Assembly: GCA_902778455.1 (NCBI GenBank)
Contig: CACYXR010000010.1
Coordinates: forward strand, 1-64,000
DNA length: 64,000 nucleotides
Direction: 5' to 3'
Origin: an uncultured Selenomonadaceae bacterium
GTDB taxonomy: Bacteria; Bacillota; Negativicutes; Selenomonadales; Selenomonadaceae
The first letter of the stretch is position 1. Each line of letters begins with the position of its first letter. The notes beneath the pieces were generated by a model. It worked only from the letters and a program-made list of their open reading frames with translations, was not told the origin of the DNA and did no database searches. This document shows, piece by piece, positions 43,216 through 53,336 of the stretch. The position numbers were made by a program, and so were the translations under genes.

Positions 43216-44397
43216 ATGACAACAGGGCGATTCGGAAACTACGGCGGGCAGTTCGTGCCGGAGATTGTAATGCCGGTGCTGACGGAGCTGCAGGCGGCCT
43301 ATGAGAAGTACAAGGATGACGAGGACTTCAAGGCGGAGGTGCGCGGTTATCTGGAAAGGTACGCGGGTCGTCCGACGATGCTCTACTACGCGAAGCGGCT
43401 GACCGAGCATTACGGAAAGGCGAAAATTTATCTGAAGCGCGAAGATTTGCTGCACACCGGAGCGCATAAGATTACCAACGCGCTTGGGCAGGCGGTGCTC
43501 GCGAAGCGCATGGGCAAGAAACGCGTGATTGCCGAGACCGGCGCGGGGCAGCACGGCGTGGCGACAGCGACGGCGGCGGCGCTTTTCGGCATGGAGTGCC
43601 ATGTGTTCATGGGCACGACGGATATCGAGCGGCAGAAGCTGAACGTGTTCCGTATGAAGCTTCTCGGCGCGCAGGTCATTCCCGTGTCCAGCGGCACCGG
43701 TACGCTGAAGGACGCCACCAGCGAGGCAATCCGCTACTGGGCCGCGCACATCGAGGACACCCATTACATCATCGGTTCGGCGGTGGGGCCGCATCCGTAC
43801 CCGACCATCGTGCGTGACTTCCAGTCCTGCATCGGCAATGAGATTCGCGCGCAGGCGAAAAAGGAAACGGGCGGGCGCATTGATTACCTGCTGGCCTGCG
43901 TCGGCGGCGGCAGCAATTCCATCGGCACGTTTTACGAGTTCCGCGACGACAAAGCGGTGAAAAAGATCGGCATTGAGGCCGGAGGACGGGGCGAGGCCGA
44001 GGGCGACAACGCGAAGACGCTTTCCGGTACGGGAAAACCAGGCGTGCTGCACGGCGCGTACAGCTATGTATTGCAGGACGGCGACGGGCAAATCGTCGAA
44101 GCTTATTCCCTTTCGGCGGGGCTCGACTATCCGGGCGTCGGCCCAGAGCATTCCTATTTCAAGGACGCTGGCATTGTCGAGTACGTTTCCGTTACCGATA
44201 CGGAGGCGTTGGACGCGTTCCGCCGCCTGTCCGAGATCGAGGGCATCATTCCCGCGTTGGAGAGCGCCCACGCCCTTGCGTATCTCGAAAAGCTGATGCC
44301 GAAGACGAAAAAAGACGAGGTTGTCGTGCTTTGCCTGTCGGGGCGAGGCGACAAGGACGTGCAGATGGTCGCGAAAGCGCTGGGAGAGGAGCTGTAA
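43216..44397 (+). CDS. trpB: tryptophan synthase beta subunit
   Basis: 393 aa. The PLP lysine lies in [13 protein letters not shown]; further motifs are [13 protein letters not shown], the phosphate-binding [12 protein letters not shown] and EAGGRGE. It joins indole and serine to make tryptophan. GGGAGG lies ahead of the ATG. It is separated from trpC by a 158-base repeat element. Confidence 0.98.
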   Translation: MTTGRFGNYGGQFVPEIVMPVLTELQAAYEKYKDDEDFKAEVRGYLERYAGRPTMLYYAKRLTEHYGKAKIYLKREDLLHTGAHKITNALGQAVLAKRMGKKRVIAETGAGQHGVATATAAALFGMECHVFMGTTDIERQKLNVFRMKLLGAQVIPVSSGTGTLKDATSEAIRYWAAHIEDTHYIIGSAVGPHPYPTIVRDFQSCIGNEIRAQAKKETGGRIDYLLACVGGGSNSIGTFYEFRDDKAVKKIGIEAGGRGEAEGDNAKTLSGTGKPGVLHGAYSYVLQDGDGQIVEAYSLSAGLDYPGVGPEHSYFKDAGIVEYVSVTDTEALDAFRRLSEIEGIIPALESAHALAYLEKLMPKTKKDEVVVLCLSGRGDKDVQMVAKALGEEL

Positions 44398-44400
44398 ATC

Positions 44401-45189
44401 ATGACGCGTATAGAAAAGAAATTTGCCGCGTTGAAGGACGCGAAGAAAAAAGGACTTGTCATTTACCTGATGGCGGGCGTTCCCGATGCGAAGGGGACTA
44501 TTGAAGCTGTCAAGATGGCGGAGCACGCCGGAGCCGACTTCATCGAGATCGGGCTTCCGTTCTCCGATCCGCTGGCCGACGGCCCGGTGATACAGGCGGC
44601 GGGCATCCGCGCACTGAAAGGCGGAATGACGCTGGCGGGCGTCCTGGAGCTTGTGAAGGAAATCCGCAAGTTCACCGAGATTCCGTTGATCGGCATGGGC
44701 TATATCAACAACGTGCTGCATTACGGCGCCGAAAAATTTGTCGCCGACGCCAAAGCGGCGGGACTCGACGGCGCGATCCTGCCGGACGTGCCCCACGAGG
44801 AAAGCGCCGAGCTTCGGGAGATCTGCGCGAAGCACGATTTCCGGCTGATCGAGTTCGTGACGCCGGGTACGACGCCGGATCGTCTAGCCCAGACCTGCGA
44901 GAGCGCCAACGGATTCATTTACGCGGTCTCGGTCAACGGCGTCACCGGCGAGAAGAAAATCGATTACTCGATCATCGGCAAGGTTGCCCGCAAGGTTCGC
45001 GAGCAGACAGACGTGCCGATTGCCGTGGGCTTCGGCATCGGCTCGGCGGAGGCAGCCGTGGACGCGGCAAAGGACGCCGACGCCGTGATTGTGGGCAGCG
45101 CCGTCGTGCGCCGTTTGATGGACGGCAAGATGAAGGAAGCGGAGGACTTTATCGCTTCTTTGCGTAAAGCTCTCGACGCGGCTTATTAA
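44401..45189 (+). CDS. trpA: tryptophan synthase alpha subunit
   Basis: 262 aa. Catalytic Glu in DFIEIGLPFSDPLADGP and Asp in GLDGAILPDVPHEES; the phosphate site is VGFGIGSAEA. It cleaves indole-3-glycerol phosphate and channels indole to TrpB. It lies three bases after trpB. Confidence 0.97.
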   Translation: MTRIEKKFAALKDAKKKGLVIYLMAGVPDAKGTIEAVKMAEHAGADFIEIGLPFSDPLADGPVIQAAGIRALKGGMTLAGVLELVKEIRKFTEIPLIGMGYINNVLHYGAEKFVADAKAAGLDGAILPDVPHEESAELREICAKHDFRLIEFVTPGTTPDRLAQTCESANGFIYAVSVNGVTGEKKIDYSIIGKVARKVREQTDVPIAVGFGIGSAEAAVDAAKDADAVIVGSAVVRRLMDGKMKEAEDFIASLRKALDAAY

Positions 45190-45205
45190 TTAGGAGGAGA
45201 AAGTC

Positions 45206-46717
45206 ATGCCGGAAACAAAATTGAGGCTGCGTCCCTCGTTGGAAGAATACGAGAAATGCGCGAAGGAAACGCCTCTGATTGCCGTCAGTACGGAAATCTC
45301 CATCGACCTCGACACGCCGGTCTCGATCTATTACAAGCTGGTCGGGGACGCGAAAGGATTCCTGCTGGAATCGGTGGACACCAGCAGCCATACGCTGGCG
45401 CGGTATTCGTTCATCGGTGCGGAGCCCTTCATCCGCTTGCAGGTTTTCAAGAATCGACTGATGATTAAAGACAGGGATCTGATGAAGTGCATCGACGGCG
45501 ATCCGGTTCACGCGCTGAAGCAATATATGGCGGCGCGCCGCCCCGCCGCATTCGGCGAGAATATCCCGTTGGCGAACGGCGGTCTTGTAGGATATTTCAA
45601 TTATGAGATCGTTTCCACCTTCGACCGTGTGCGGGGCATGGAAGTCGGCGAGGAAGAGCTTCTCGGCGAGTTCATGGTCTGCCGCGTGCTGGTGGTTTTT
45701 GACGCGCTGAAAAATACCGCGCGGCTCGTCTGCCTGACAGACGCCTCGGCGGGCGCGGCGGAGGCCTACGCGGAGGCGAAGCGCAAGATGGAAGCGCTGC
45801 TCACGAAAATGCGCGGTGCGATTCCCGCGACGCCGACCTCGTTCCCGCCACGGGAAGAAAAAGTAGATTTCCTGAAAAAATACGCGGAGCCGCCTGCCCG
45901 CGTCCTCGATATGATACGGACCATCAAGGAGCATATTTTCGCCGGGGATATTTTTCAGGCGGTGCCGTCCTTCCGTTTCGAGGAAAAAATCACGCGCCCG
46001 CCGTTCCTGTTCTATCGGCGGCTGCGGCAGGTCAACCCTTCGCCCTATATGTTCTATATGAACTTCGGCACGACGAAGCTGGTGGGCGCGTCGCCGGAGC
46101 GGCTGGTGAAGATCGTGGACGGCGTCGTTTACACGTATCCGATTGCCGGTACGCGGCGTCGCGGCAGGAACGACGCGGAGGACGCGGCGTTGGCCGGGGA
46201 ACTGATGGCCGACGAGAAGGAACGGGCCGAGCATGCGATGCTCGTCGATCTCGCGAGGAACGATCTCGGGCGCATTTCCGAGCCGGGCAGCGTCAAAGTG
46301 ACGAAGCTGATGGCGGTGGAGCATTTCAGCCATGTCATGCACATGGTCTCCGAGGTTATCGGGAAGCTGAGGAAAAACCTTACGCCGATGGACGTGCTCA
46401 GGGCGTCGTTCCCCGCGGGAACGGTCAGCGGCGCGCCGAAGCTCCGCGCGATGGAAATCGTGCGCTCGCTGGAGCCGACGCCGCGCAAGAGCTACGCGGG
46501 AGCCGTCGGTTATATGGATTTCGCCGGGAACATGGACGTCTGCATCACGCTCCGCACCATGCGGATCGAGAACGACGATACGGCTTATATCCAGGCGGGC
46601 GCGGGAATCGTCGCGGATTCCGTGCCGGAAAACGAGTACAACGAATTCCTGCAGAAGGCGAAAGCGCTTTTCAAAGTGGTCGAGGAGGTGGAAAACGATG
46701 CTGCTCCTCTTGGATAA
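45206..46717 (+). CDS. trpE: anthranilate synthase component I
   Basis: 503 aa. The N-terminal part holds the LLES motif (GFLLESVDTSS) linked in the family to feedback inhibition by tryptophan. The chorismate-binding domain shows IFAGDIFQAVPSFRFE, PSPYMFYMNFG, GASPERLVK and FPAGTVSGAPK. It makes anthranilate from chorismate together with TrpG. GGAGGAG precedes the ATG. It lies after trpA, whereas most operons begin with trpE. Confidence 0.97.
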   Translation: MPETKLRLRPSLEEYEKCAKETPLIAVSTEISIDLDTPVSIYYKLVGDAKGFLLESVDTSSHTLARYSFIGAEPFIRLQVFKNRLMIKDRDLMKCIDGDPVHALKQYMAARRPAAFGENIPLANGGLVGYFNYEIVSTFDRVRGMEVGEEELLGEFMVCRVLVVFDALKNTARLVCLTDASAGAAEAYAEAKRKMEALLTKMRGAIPATPTSFPPREEKVDFLKKYAEPPARVLDMIRTIKEHIFAGDIFQAVPSFRFEEKITRPPFLFYRRLRQVNPSPYMFYMNFGTTKLVGASPERLVKIVDGVVYTYPIAGTRRRGRNDAEDAALAGELMADEKERAEHAMLVDLARNDLGRISEPGSVKVTKLMAVEHFSHVMHMVSEVIGKLRKNLTPMDVLRASFPAGTVSGAPKLRAMEIVRSLEPTPRKSYAGAVGYMDFAGNMDVCITLRTMRIENDDTAYIQAGAGIVADSVPENEYNEFLQKAKALFKVVEEVENDAAPLG

Positions 46718-47267
46718 TTACGATTCCTTCACTTATAATGTGTACCAGCTGCTCTCGGAGCTGGGCGCGGAGGTCGAGGTCGTGCGGAACGACGTGTCGA
46801 CGGTCGGGGAACTTGCGTCGCGGAATTACAGTGGCGTCGTGATTTCCCCGGGTCCCGGCGAACCGAAGGACGCTGGCGTCACCGAGGAACTGATTCAAAC
46901 GATGAAAGGCGTCGTGCCGATTCTCGGCGTATGTCTCGGCCATCAGGCCATCGGCGAAGTCTTTGGCGCGAAGGTCGTGCGCGCACCGAAAATCGTCCAC
47001 GGAAAATCCTCCCGCGTTAAACACAGCGGCGAGGGCATCTATAAAGGATTGCCCCAGCCCATGGAGGCGGCTCGTTACCATTCGCTGATCCTGGAGCGAG
47101 GGACGCTGCCGGACTGTTTGACTGTGACCGCCGAGACCGAGGACGGCATTATCATGGGCGTCCGCCATGTGGAATACGACGTCGAGGGCGTCCAGTTCCA
47201 TCCGGAGTCGATATTGACGCCGGAAGGAAGGACGATGCTGAAGAATTTTCTTGAAAAGATTGGATAA
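46698..47267 (+). CDS. trpG: anthranilate synthase component II (glutamine amidotransferase)
   Basis: 189 aa, a class I amidotransferase. The catalytic Cys is in GVCLGHQAIGE, the His-Glu pair in QFHPESILT, and the N-terminal LLLLDNYDSFTYN fits. It supplies ammonia to TrpE and may also serve folate synthesis. It overlaps trpE by 20 bases. It is not fused to a TrpD domain, and no trpD follows. Confidence 0.97.
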   Translation: MLLLLDNYDSFTYNVYQLLSELGAEVEVVRNDVSTVGELASRNYSGVVISPGPGEPKDAGVTEELIQTMKGVVPILGVCLGHQAIGEVFGAKVVRAPKIVHGKSSRVKHSGEGIYKGLPQPMEAARYHSLILERGTLPDCLTVTAETEDGIIMGVRHVEYDVEGVQFHPESILTPEGRTMLKNFLEKIG

Positions 47268-47305
47268 AGGTGAAAGACTAGACTGATTAAATTGCGTTTG
47301 CAAAA

Positions 47306-47360
47306 GGCCGCAAAATCGGTTGCTAAAATTTGCAGCTGATTTTGCGGCCGAATTTTTATT
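47306..47360 (+). terminator. intrinsic terminator of the trp operon
   Basis: GGCCGCAAAATC pairs with GATTTTGCGGCC (12 bp) over a loop with inner pairs, followed by GAATTTTTATTTT. It shows that the operon ends at trpG. Confidence 0.88.
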
Positions 47361-47422
47361 TTGATGAAATGAATTGATAATGTAGGCATATCGTATGCAG
47401 GAAATAAAATGACTGCTGCACA

Positions 47423-47674
47423 TCAGTTTTTGTGCGGCAGTCGCTTTTTGTTTTCCGGAGGGGGGTAGGGGGTGGGGGTGTCGGTGAGACCCAATAAGTA
47501 ATCGGTGCTTGTATGGTGAAATTGTGCAAGCTTAATCAAGATTTCGGTGGGCATATCACGCGAGCCTAGCTCGTAATAGGAGTATGCCACTTGCGAGCAG
47601 GAGAGATAGGCAGCTAAATCTTTTTGCCGCAAGTCTTTGTCTTCGCGCAAAGCGCGGATTCGGGGAAACGTCAT
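47423..47674 (-). CDS. XRE-family helix-turn-helix regulator
   Basis: 83 aa. The HTH (IRALREDKDLRQKDLAAYL and SCSQVAYSYYELG) covers residues ~5-60 and is followed by a short Pro-rich tail. It is a small Cro/CI-type repressor with no effector domain. GGAAGGA lies upstream on the minus strand. It is divergent from the FkbM gene and may control itself and that gene; the target is unknown. Confidence 0.87.
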   Translation of the reverse strand: MTFPRIRALREDKDLRQKDLAAYLSCSQVAYSYYELGSRDMPTEILIKLAQFHHTSTDYLLGLTDTPTPYPPPENKKRLPHKN

Positions 47675-47807
47675 TGTTCCAGCGATCCTTCCATCTTAGA
47701 ATCTAATGGAAGTATATCTAAAACAATTCGTTATATTGATTTTTATAACATTTTGTTTTAAAATAGACAAAATTATTTTCTTGGAACGACTCAGCGTGGA
47801 GGGAATT

Positions 47808-48725
47808 ATGGACAAAAAGGCAAAGCAGGAGATACTTGACAATCGATTTGTGCAAGAAATAATGAGTTGTGCGCATACAAAATTCGGTTCCGATACTTAC
47901 GGGGGCAAGTTTCTCATCAGCTGTTTCCGGAGATTGCTGTGCGCTGCGTTGTATCCTGTCCACAAAGAATTGGAGGAAATGGAAGCGTTTTATCAAAGCC
48001 TTTCTCCCGACAAAAGCCCGACTGCGTCCAATTTTCTTTATTTGGAGTATAAAAAGGGAGATACAGTGCTGGATTTCCAATATGAAGGAAGAGAGATTCA
48101 TCTCTATTTGCCGTATGCACGATATGATTCTTTGCAATCGCGCATTATGCGGAAAAAGAATTTCTATGAGGAACAATCGTTGCGTTCTGTGAAGGGGAAA
48201 TATCTGAAATCTGGTATGGTCTATTTGGACTGCGGCGCAAATATCGGAAATCATACGGTGTTTTTTGCTTGCGTTGCCGACGCCAAGAAAGTTTATGCTT
48301 TCGAGGGGAATCCTGCGACCTATGAGGTACTGGTGAAAAATGTCGAGATGAATCAGCTACAGGGAACGGTTCAAAGCTATAACTGTGTGCTGGGTGAGAA
48401 AAACGGGACGGCAAAAACGAGCTTTTATAATCCTTTCAACATGGGAGGGACAGCTTTTCATGAGGCAGACGATGGAATCGAGATGAAGGCGATTGACAGT
48501 TTCGATTTCGGGGAAAAAATCGATTTCGTCAAGATGGACGTGGAAGGCTTCGAGTATCATGTGCTGAAAGGGATGGGAGAAACCCTCCGCCGAGATAAGC
48601 CGATTTTGTGGGTGGAGATTTTCGGCGAGCATTATGAGGCGGTTTCAAGTCTTCTGTATGAATATGGCTATGAGCGGATTGAGAGTTTCGAGGGAGACAA
48701 TTACATATTTCGTCCGAAATTTTGA
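47808..48725 (+). CDS. FkbM-family methyltransferase
   Basis: 305 aa. The SAM-binding motif is VYLDCGANIGNHTVFFA, followed by VYAFEGNPATYEVLVKN and the FkbM-typical FVKMDVEGFEYHVLKGM and PILWVEIFGEH. The ~110-residue N-terminal part is unassigned. FkbM enzymes methylate sugars, lipids or small molecules; the substrate is unknown. ATG 47808 has GGAGGG upstream; longer in-frame versions lack a site. It is somewhat AT-richer than the trp genes and lies in an accessory stretch. Confidence 0.86.
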   Translation: MDKKAKQEILDNRFVQEIMSCAHTKFGSDTYGGKFLISCFRRLLCAALYPVHKELEEMEAFYQSLSPDKSPTASNFLYLEYKKGDTVLDFQYEGREIHLYLPYARYDSLQSRIMRKKNFYEEQSLRSVKGKYLKSGMVYLDCGANIGNHTVFFACVADAKKVYAFEGNPATYEVLVKNVEMNQLQGTVQSYNCVLGEKNGTAKTSFYNPFNMGGTAFHEADDGIEMKAIDSFDFGEKIDFVKMDVEGFEYHVLKGMGETLRRDKPILWVEIFGEHYEAVSSLLYEYGYERIESFEGDNYIFRPKF

Positions 48726-48839
48726 TGATCGTAAAAAGTCGTCCTTGTGGCGGCTTTTTATTTACGTTCTCCTCTAGTGCTAGATAATAAGAAGTGTGAT
48801 ATAATTATAGCCGAGAAATCGAAAGCGTGAGGTGGCTGA

Positions 48840-49646
48840 ATGGGTAATATCAAGCCGTGGGAAGATTTGACGATTCAGGACGATTATATGTTCAAGCTCG
48901 TCATGCGGCGAAAGCATATCTGCAAGACGATGATTGAGAAAATCCTGAATATCAAGCTGACGGATATCCGTTACATCGACGAGGAGAAGACCGTGAAGCC
49001 AAAGTACGAGAGCAAGGGCGTCCGTCTTGACGTTTACGTCGAGGGCAGCGGAGAGATTTTCGAGATTGAGATGCAGGTACGCCAGCCGGATAGCGGAGAA
49101 TTGGCGAAAAGAGTGCGCTACTATCAGGCGATGATTGATTCGGAGCGCTTGACGGCAGGACAGAAATACAAAGCACTCCCGACGACATACATCATCTTCA
49201 TTTGTCCCTTCGATCCCTTCGGCCTGTCGCGGCACATCTATACGTTCCGAAACCTTTGCGTTGAGGATACGAACTTGGAACTTGACGACAAGACCACGAA
49301 GGTCTTTGTCAATTCGATAGGGACGGCAGACGACGTCGCGCCGGATGTGAAAGCGTTCTTGGATTACGTCAACGGCGTAATCAGCGACGACGCCTTTGTC
49401 CGCGAGATTGACGATGAGATTGTGCGTGTAAAAGCGATTGAAGAGGAGAGGGTGGGCTATATGACTTATGAAATGAAACTCGAAGAAGAACGCGAGCTTG
49501 CCGAAGAGAAAGGCATAGAGAAAGGCAAGATTGAAATTGTGCGCGAAATGTTGCGTGCCCATCAACCATTGGAGTTTATTTCCGAAATGACTAAATTCTC
49601 ATCGGAGAAGATTGCAGAGATTGGAAAACTGCACGGGCTTTTGTAA
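48840..49646 (+). CDS. Rpn-family PD-(D/E)xK nuclease / transposase-like protein
   Basis: 268 aa. The N-terminus (PWEDLTIQDDYMFKLVM) and the core GVRLDVYVEGSGEIFEIEMQ give the D ... ExQ catalytic layout of PDDEXK_2/Rpn proteins. The remainder contains LAKRVRYYQAMIDSE, which matches the family, and a charged C-terminal coiled region with EKGIEKGKIE. Rpn proteins are DNases implicated in recombination and, in some reports, phage defence. Intact length. It stands alone with its own terminator. Confidence 0.87.
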   Translation: MGNIKPWEDLTIQDDYMFKLVMRRKHICKTMIEKILNIKLTDIRYIDEEKTVKPKYESKGVRLDVYVEGSGEIFEIEMQVRQPDSGELAKRVRYYQAMIDSERLTAGQKYKALPTTYIIFICPFDPFGLSRHIYTFRNLCVEDTNLELDDKTTKVFVNSIGTADDVAPDVKAFLDYVNGVISDDAFVREIDDEIVRVKAIEEERVGYMTYEMKLEEERELAEEKGIEKGKIEIVREMLRAHQPLEFISEMTKFSSEKIAEIGKLHGLL

Positions 49647-49667
49647 TAGGTGGCTATATGACTTATC

Positions 49668-49697
49668 AAAACCTCCTGCAAAGGGAGGTTTTTTTTG
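49668..49697 (+). terminator. intrinsic terminator after the Rpn gene
   Basis: AAAACCTCC / GGGAGGTTTT with loop around TGCAAA, followed by eight T's. Confidence 0.88.
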
Positions 49698-49759
49698 TGG
49701 AATTGCGTCCTGATTTAGTGTAAAATATTACGGATAATATGTACAGGTTGGTGGAAAGA

Positions 49760-52700
49760 TTGCAGTTGAAGCGATTGGAAGCGCATGGCTTCAAATCCTT
49801 TGCGGATAAGATAGAAATAGAATTCGATCACGGCGTGACGGCTGTCGTCGGGCCAAACGGAAGCGGCAAGAGCAATATCACCGACGCGATCCGATGGGTA
49901 CTGGGCGAGCGGAATGTGCGTAACCTTCGCGGGACGAAGACCGAGGACATCATTTTTGCGGGCAGTTCGGAGCGCCGCGCCTTGGGCTCCGCCGAGGTTT
50001 CGCTGACGCTTTTGAATCAAGGGGATTTGCCCGGAAATTTTGACGAGATCGTGATCACTCGGAGGATTCTCCGTTCCGGCGACAGCGAATTTTTGCTGAA
50101 TAACACGAAATGCCATTTGAAGGATATTTACGAGACGCTGGCGGATACGGGGCTTGGGCGCGACGGGCTCAGCGTCATCAGCCAGAACAAGATGGACGCT
50201 GTGCTGAACAGTCGCCCGGAGGAACGCCGCCTTTTTTTCGAGGAGACGGCGGGTATCACGAAATTCCGTGACCGCAAGGTTTCGGCGGTGAAAAAGTTGG
50301 AAGAGACGGAAAGGAATCTCGTCCGGCTGGGGGATATCCAGCAGGGGCTTTTTGAGCAGCTGGGGCCGTTGGCGGAGGCGGCGGAGAAAACGAAGCAGTT
50401 CAATCAATGGAACAGCGAGTTCCGGCGTTGCAAGATTACGGAGCTTTACCGCGCACAGGACGAACTGGAGAAGAAGGAAAAGGATATTTCCCAGCGCTTC
50501 GAGGCGTGCCGTCAAGAAGAAACGGCGGCAGGGGCGGAAATCGTCACCTTGGAAGCACAAAAGGAAATGCTGGCGGCAAGGGCTGTCGAGCTGGAGCAGG
50601 CGGGACGGGAGAAATCGGAAGAACGCAGCGCCCAACAGGAGATCATTAATCAAAAGGATACGGAAATCAAGGTGTTGGAGGAACGCCGCCAGAACAGCGA
50701 CGAGACCCAACGGCGCTTAAAGGAAAAGCGGGAAGATCTGGCAAAAAAAATCGAGGATGCGGAAGGGCGTTTGACGGATCTTCGCGAAGCGGAAAAAGTA
50801 GTGCTCGCCGAGCAAGAGGAATCTGAGAAAAAATCTGCCGAGGCGCAGGAAAACGTGAACCGGATTTCCGAGGAACTGAAAAAACGCAGACAGGCGGCTG
50901 AAAATTTTTCTTCCCAGTTTTCGGAAAAGCAGGGCGAGCTTGCGAGCCGACGCGCGGAATTGAGCGTTTTGGAAAACAACCTGACGAGCACGCAGGAAAG
51001 CAAGGCAAGGCAGGAACAGGAGATTGCCGCAGTAGAGAAACATCTGGCGGCTGATCGGGAGCAGCTTTCGGCGTTGGAAGGGAAACTGGAAACGCTGGCA
51101 GAGGAGGAACGTACGCTACTCGCGGCGCAAAAAACATCAGAAGCGAAGCGGCGTGAAATTGAGAAACGACAGAAGGAACGCCAAGAGACAATCCGCATGG
51201 CGCAGACTTATATCGACCAGACCGAAGGCAAGCGGGAAATGCTGCAGCAGGCGCTGGATTCCTATGAGGGATTCGGCAGCGCACCGAAAGCGGTGCTGAT
51301 GGCAAGGGAAGGATGGCGCCAGGGAGTTTGCGGCGCCGTCGCGGAACTGATTGAGGTGCCGAAGCAGTACCTTACGGCGGCGGAGGCGGCGTTGGGCGGC
51401 GCCCAGCAGAATATCGTAACGCGCGATACCGATACGGCGAAGGACGCCATTGAATATCTGAAACGAAGAAAAGCGGGGCGCGCGACATTCTTGCCGTTGT
51501 CTACGCTGACGGTTCGCGGCGAGAGGGAGGAAGAGGCACATCGGTGGCCGGGCGTGGTCGGCTATATGAACGAAGTGGTCGGCGCGGCGGAGGAATACCG
51601 AAAGGTCGTCGATTTCCTGCTTTCTCGGACGCTTTTGGTGGACACGATGGATCACGCGCTTTCCGTGGCGAAAAAGCAGGGTTATCGACTTCGGATAGTG
51701 ACATTGACGGGCGAGCTCCTGTATCCGGGCGGTTCGATTTCCGGCGGCAGCCTGCGGGGCAGCGATACGGGCTATCTGAACCGCCGGGGAGAACTGGAGT
51801 CATTAGGACACGATTTGGCGGAGAAAAAGGAAAAAATCGAGACGTCGAAACGCGAGTTTGCGGCGGCCGCTGAGGAACTCCGGACGATGGCGGAGGTTTC
51901 GGAGCAGAAGAAGCAGCGATTGGAAAATGTCCGCGTTGAAACCAGCGGCACACGCGCAGAACGGGACGCGCTGCTGAAGCAGATGGAATCCACGGACAGT
52001 CATCTCAAGGAATTGAAGGAAATCGTCAAGCACGCGGCGGCGACTTTCGCGGAGGCGCAGGCGAACCGCGTCAAAATGGTGCAAGCGGTGCGGTCATTGG
52101 CGGGCGAAGTGGATACGCTCCAACGGCAATTTGACGACGCAAAGGCCACAGTCAACGATTTGCAGCAGGATTCCGACGATTATATCCAGACGCGGGATCG
52201 GCTGATGAAGGCTCTGAACGAGTTAAAAGACAAAGCGTTCCGGTGCCGAACGTCGGTTCTCGTCAAGGAAAAGGAAATCGGAAAACTCAACGAAGAGCTG
52301 GAAGCAAACAAGGAAGAGGCGGAGCATCTGCTGGCTGGATTGACGGAAGGCGCAGACCAGATTCGATTATTGAAGCAGGAAAAAGAGGTGTTGTTTGCGG
52401 CGTATGCGATCATAGACGAAGCGTTCAAGGCTTTGGAGCGGCAGCGCGTTGACTGCGCGGAAAAAGGACGGGAGACGGAGGAAAAGATCCGCGAGGCTCG
52501 CCGCAGGCAGAGCGAGCTCAGCGAAAAGCTGCACGAGATTGACAAGGAGACGGAAAAAATCAGGCTCCAACTCGAGCAAAGCCTGCAAAAACTGGAAGAG
52601 GATTTTTCGCTGACTTTGGAGGAAGCAGCGGAGCAGACTGTGGATATGGCCCCGAGTACGCTTCGTTCAAGGATTCGCGAACTGGATCGCGACATCGCGG

Positions 52701-53317
52701 CGCTTGGTCCCGTGAACCCGAACGCGGTGGAAGAGTACCAAAAAGTTTCGGAGCAGTACGAGACGTACCAAAAGCAGATCAAGGATGTCGAGGATGCGAA
52801 AAAGAATTTTCAGCAACTGATTCAGGCTCTGGACGCGGATATGACGAAGACGTTCAAGGCGGCGTTCGCGGAAATCCAAACAGCGTTCCATGACATTTTC
52901 ATCGAGCTTTTCGGCGGGCATGGGGACGGTGACGCGAAGCTCGTTCTGACGGATGAGCAAAATGTCCTCGAATCCGGCGTTGAGATCATCGTGCAAATTC
53001 CCGGCAAGAAGCAGCAGAGCCTTTCGGTGCTTTCCGGCGGCGAGCGCGCATTGACGGTCATCGCGCTGCTGTTCGCGTTCCTACGGGTTCGCCCTGCGCC
53101 GTTCTCGGTATTGGACGAGATCGATGCGCCTTTGGATGAGACAAATATCGCGAATTTCGGGCGTTTCCTCAAACGATTCTCGGAAAAGACGCAGTTCGTT
53201 GTCGTCACGCACCGCAAGGGGACGATGGAATCCGCGGACACCATGTACGGCGTCACGCTGGAAGACGCCGGCGTGTCGAAGATCATATCCGTGAAGCTGG
53301 AGGATATTCCGGCATGA
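49760..53317 (+). CDS. smc: chromosome segregation protein SMC
   Basis: About 1185 aa, the normal size. Walker A GPNGSGKSN lies near the N-terminus, two long coiled coils flank a hinge (about residues 510-640, GFGSAPKAVLMAREGW onward), and the C-terminus carries the ABC signature LSGGERALT and Walker B FSVLDEIDAPLDE. The TTG at 49760 is preferred since it gives the family start LQLKRLEAHGFKSF and follows GGTGGAAAG; ATG 49739 would add seven residues. It condenses and segregates the chromosome with ScpA/ScpB, which are not in the window. Confidence 0.97.
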   Translation: MQLKRLEAHGFKSFADKIEIEFDHGVTAVVGPNGSGKSNITDAIRWVLGERNVRNLRGTKTEDIIFAGSSERRALGSAEVSLTLLNQGDLPGNFDEIVITRRILRSGDSEFLLNNTKCHLKDIYETLADTGLGRDGLSVISQNKMDAVLNSRPEERRLFFEETAGITKFRDRKVSAVKKLEETERNLVRLGDIQQGLFEQLGPLAEAAEKTKQFNQWNSEFRRCKITELYRAQDELEKKEKDISQRFEACRQEETAAGAEIVTLEAQKEMLAARAVELEQAGREKSEERSAQQEIINQKDTEIKVLEERRQNSDETQRRLKEKREDLAKKIEDAEGRLTDLREAEKVVLAEQEESEKKSAEAQENVNRISEELKKRRQAAENFSSQFSEKQGELASRRAELSVLENNLTSTQESKARQEQEIAAVEKHLAADREQLSALEGKLETLAEEERTLLAAQKTSEAKRREIEKRQKERQETIRMAQTYIDQTEGKREMLQQALDSYEGFGSAPKAVLMAREGWRQGVCGAVAELIEVPKQYLTAAEAALGGAQQNIVTRDTDTAKDAIEYLKRRKAGRATFLPLSTLTVRGEREEEAHRWPGVVGYMNEVVGAAEEYRKVVDFLLSRTLLVDTMDHALSVAKKQGYRLRIVTLTGELLYPGGSISGGSLRGSDTGYLNRRGELESLGHDLAEKKEKIETSKREFAAAAEELRTMAEVSEQKKQRLENVRVETSGTRAERDALLKQMESTDSHLKELKEIVKHAAATFAEAQANRVKMVQAVRSLAGEVDTLQRQFDDAKATVNDLQQDSDDYIQTRDRLMKALNELKDKAFRCRTSVLVKEKEIGKLNEELEANKEEAEHLLAGLTEGADQIRLLKQEKEVLFAAYAIIDEAFKALERQRVDCAEKGRETEEKIREARRRQSELSEKLHEIDKETEKIRLQLEQSLQKLEEDFSLTLEEAAEQTVDMAPSTLRSRIRELDRDIAALGPVNPNAVEEYQKVSEQYETYQKQIKDVEDAKKNFQQLIQALDADMTKTFKAAFAEIQTAFHDIFIELFGGHGDGDAKLVLTDEQNVLESGVEIIVQIPGKKQQSLSVLSGGERALTVIALLFAFLRVRPAPFSVLDEIDAPLDETNIANFGRFLKRFSEKTQFVVVTHRKGTMESADTMYGVTLEDAGVSKIISVKLEDIPA

Positions 53318-53336
53318 AAGTAAGGAGAGAACCAAT

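Noticed and set aside
43210..44835. Long minus-strand frame opposite trpB/trpA (about 541 codons)
   Set aside because: A shadow of the codon bias of trpB and trpA; there is no ribosome binding site and no recognisable domain.
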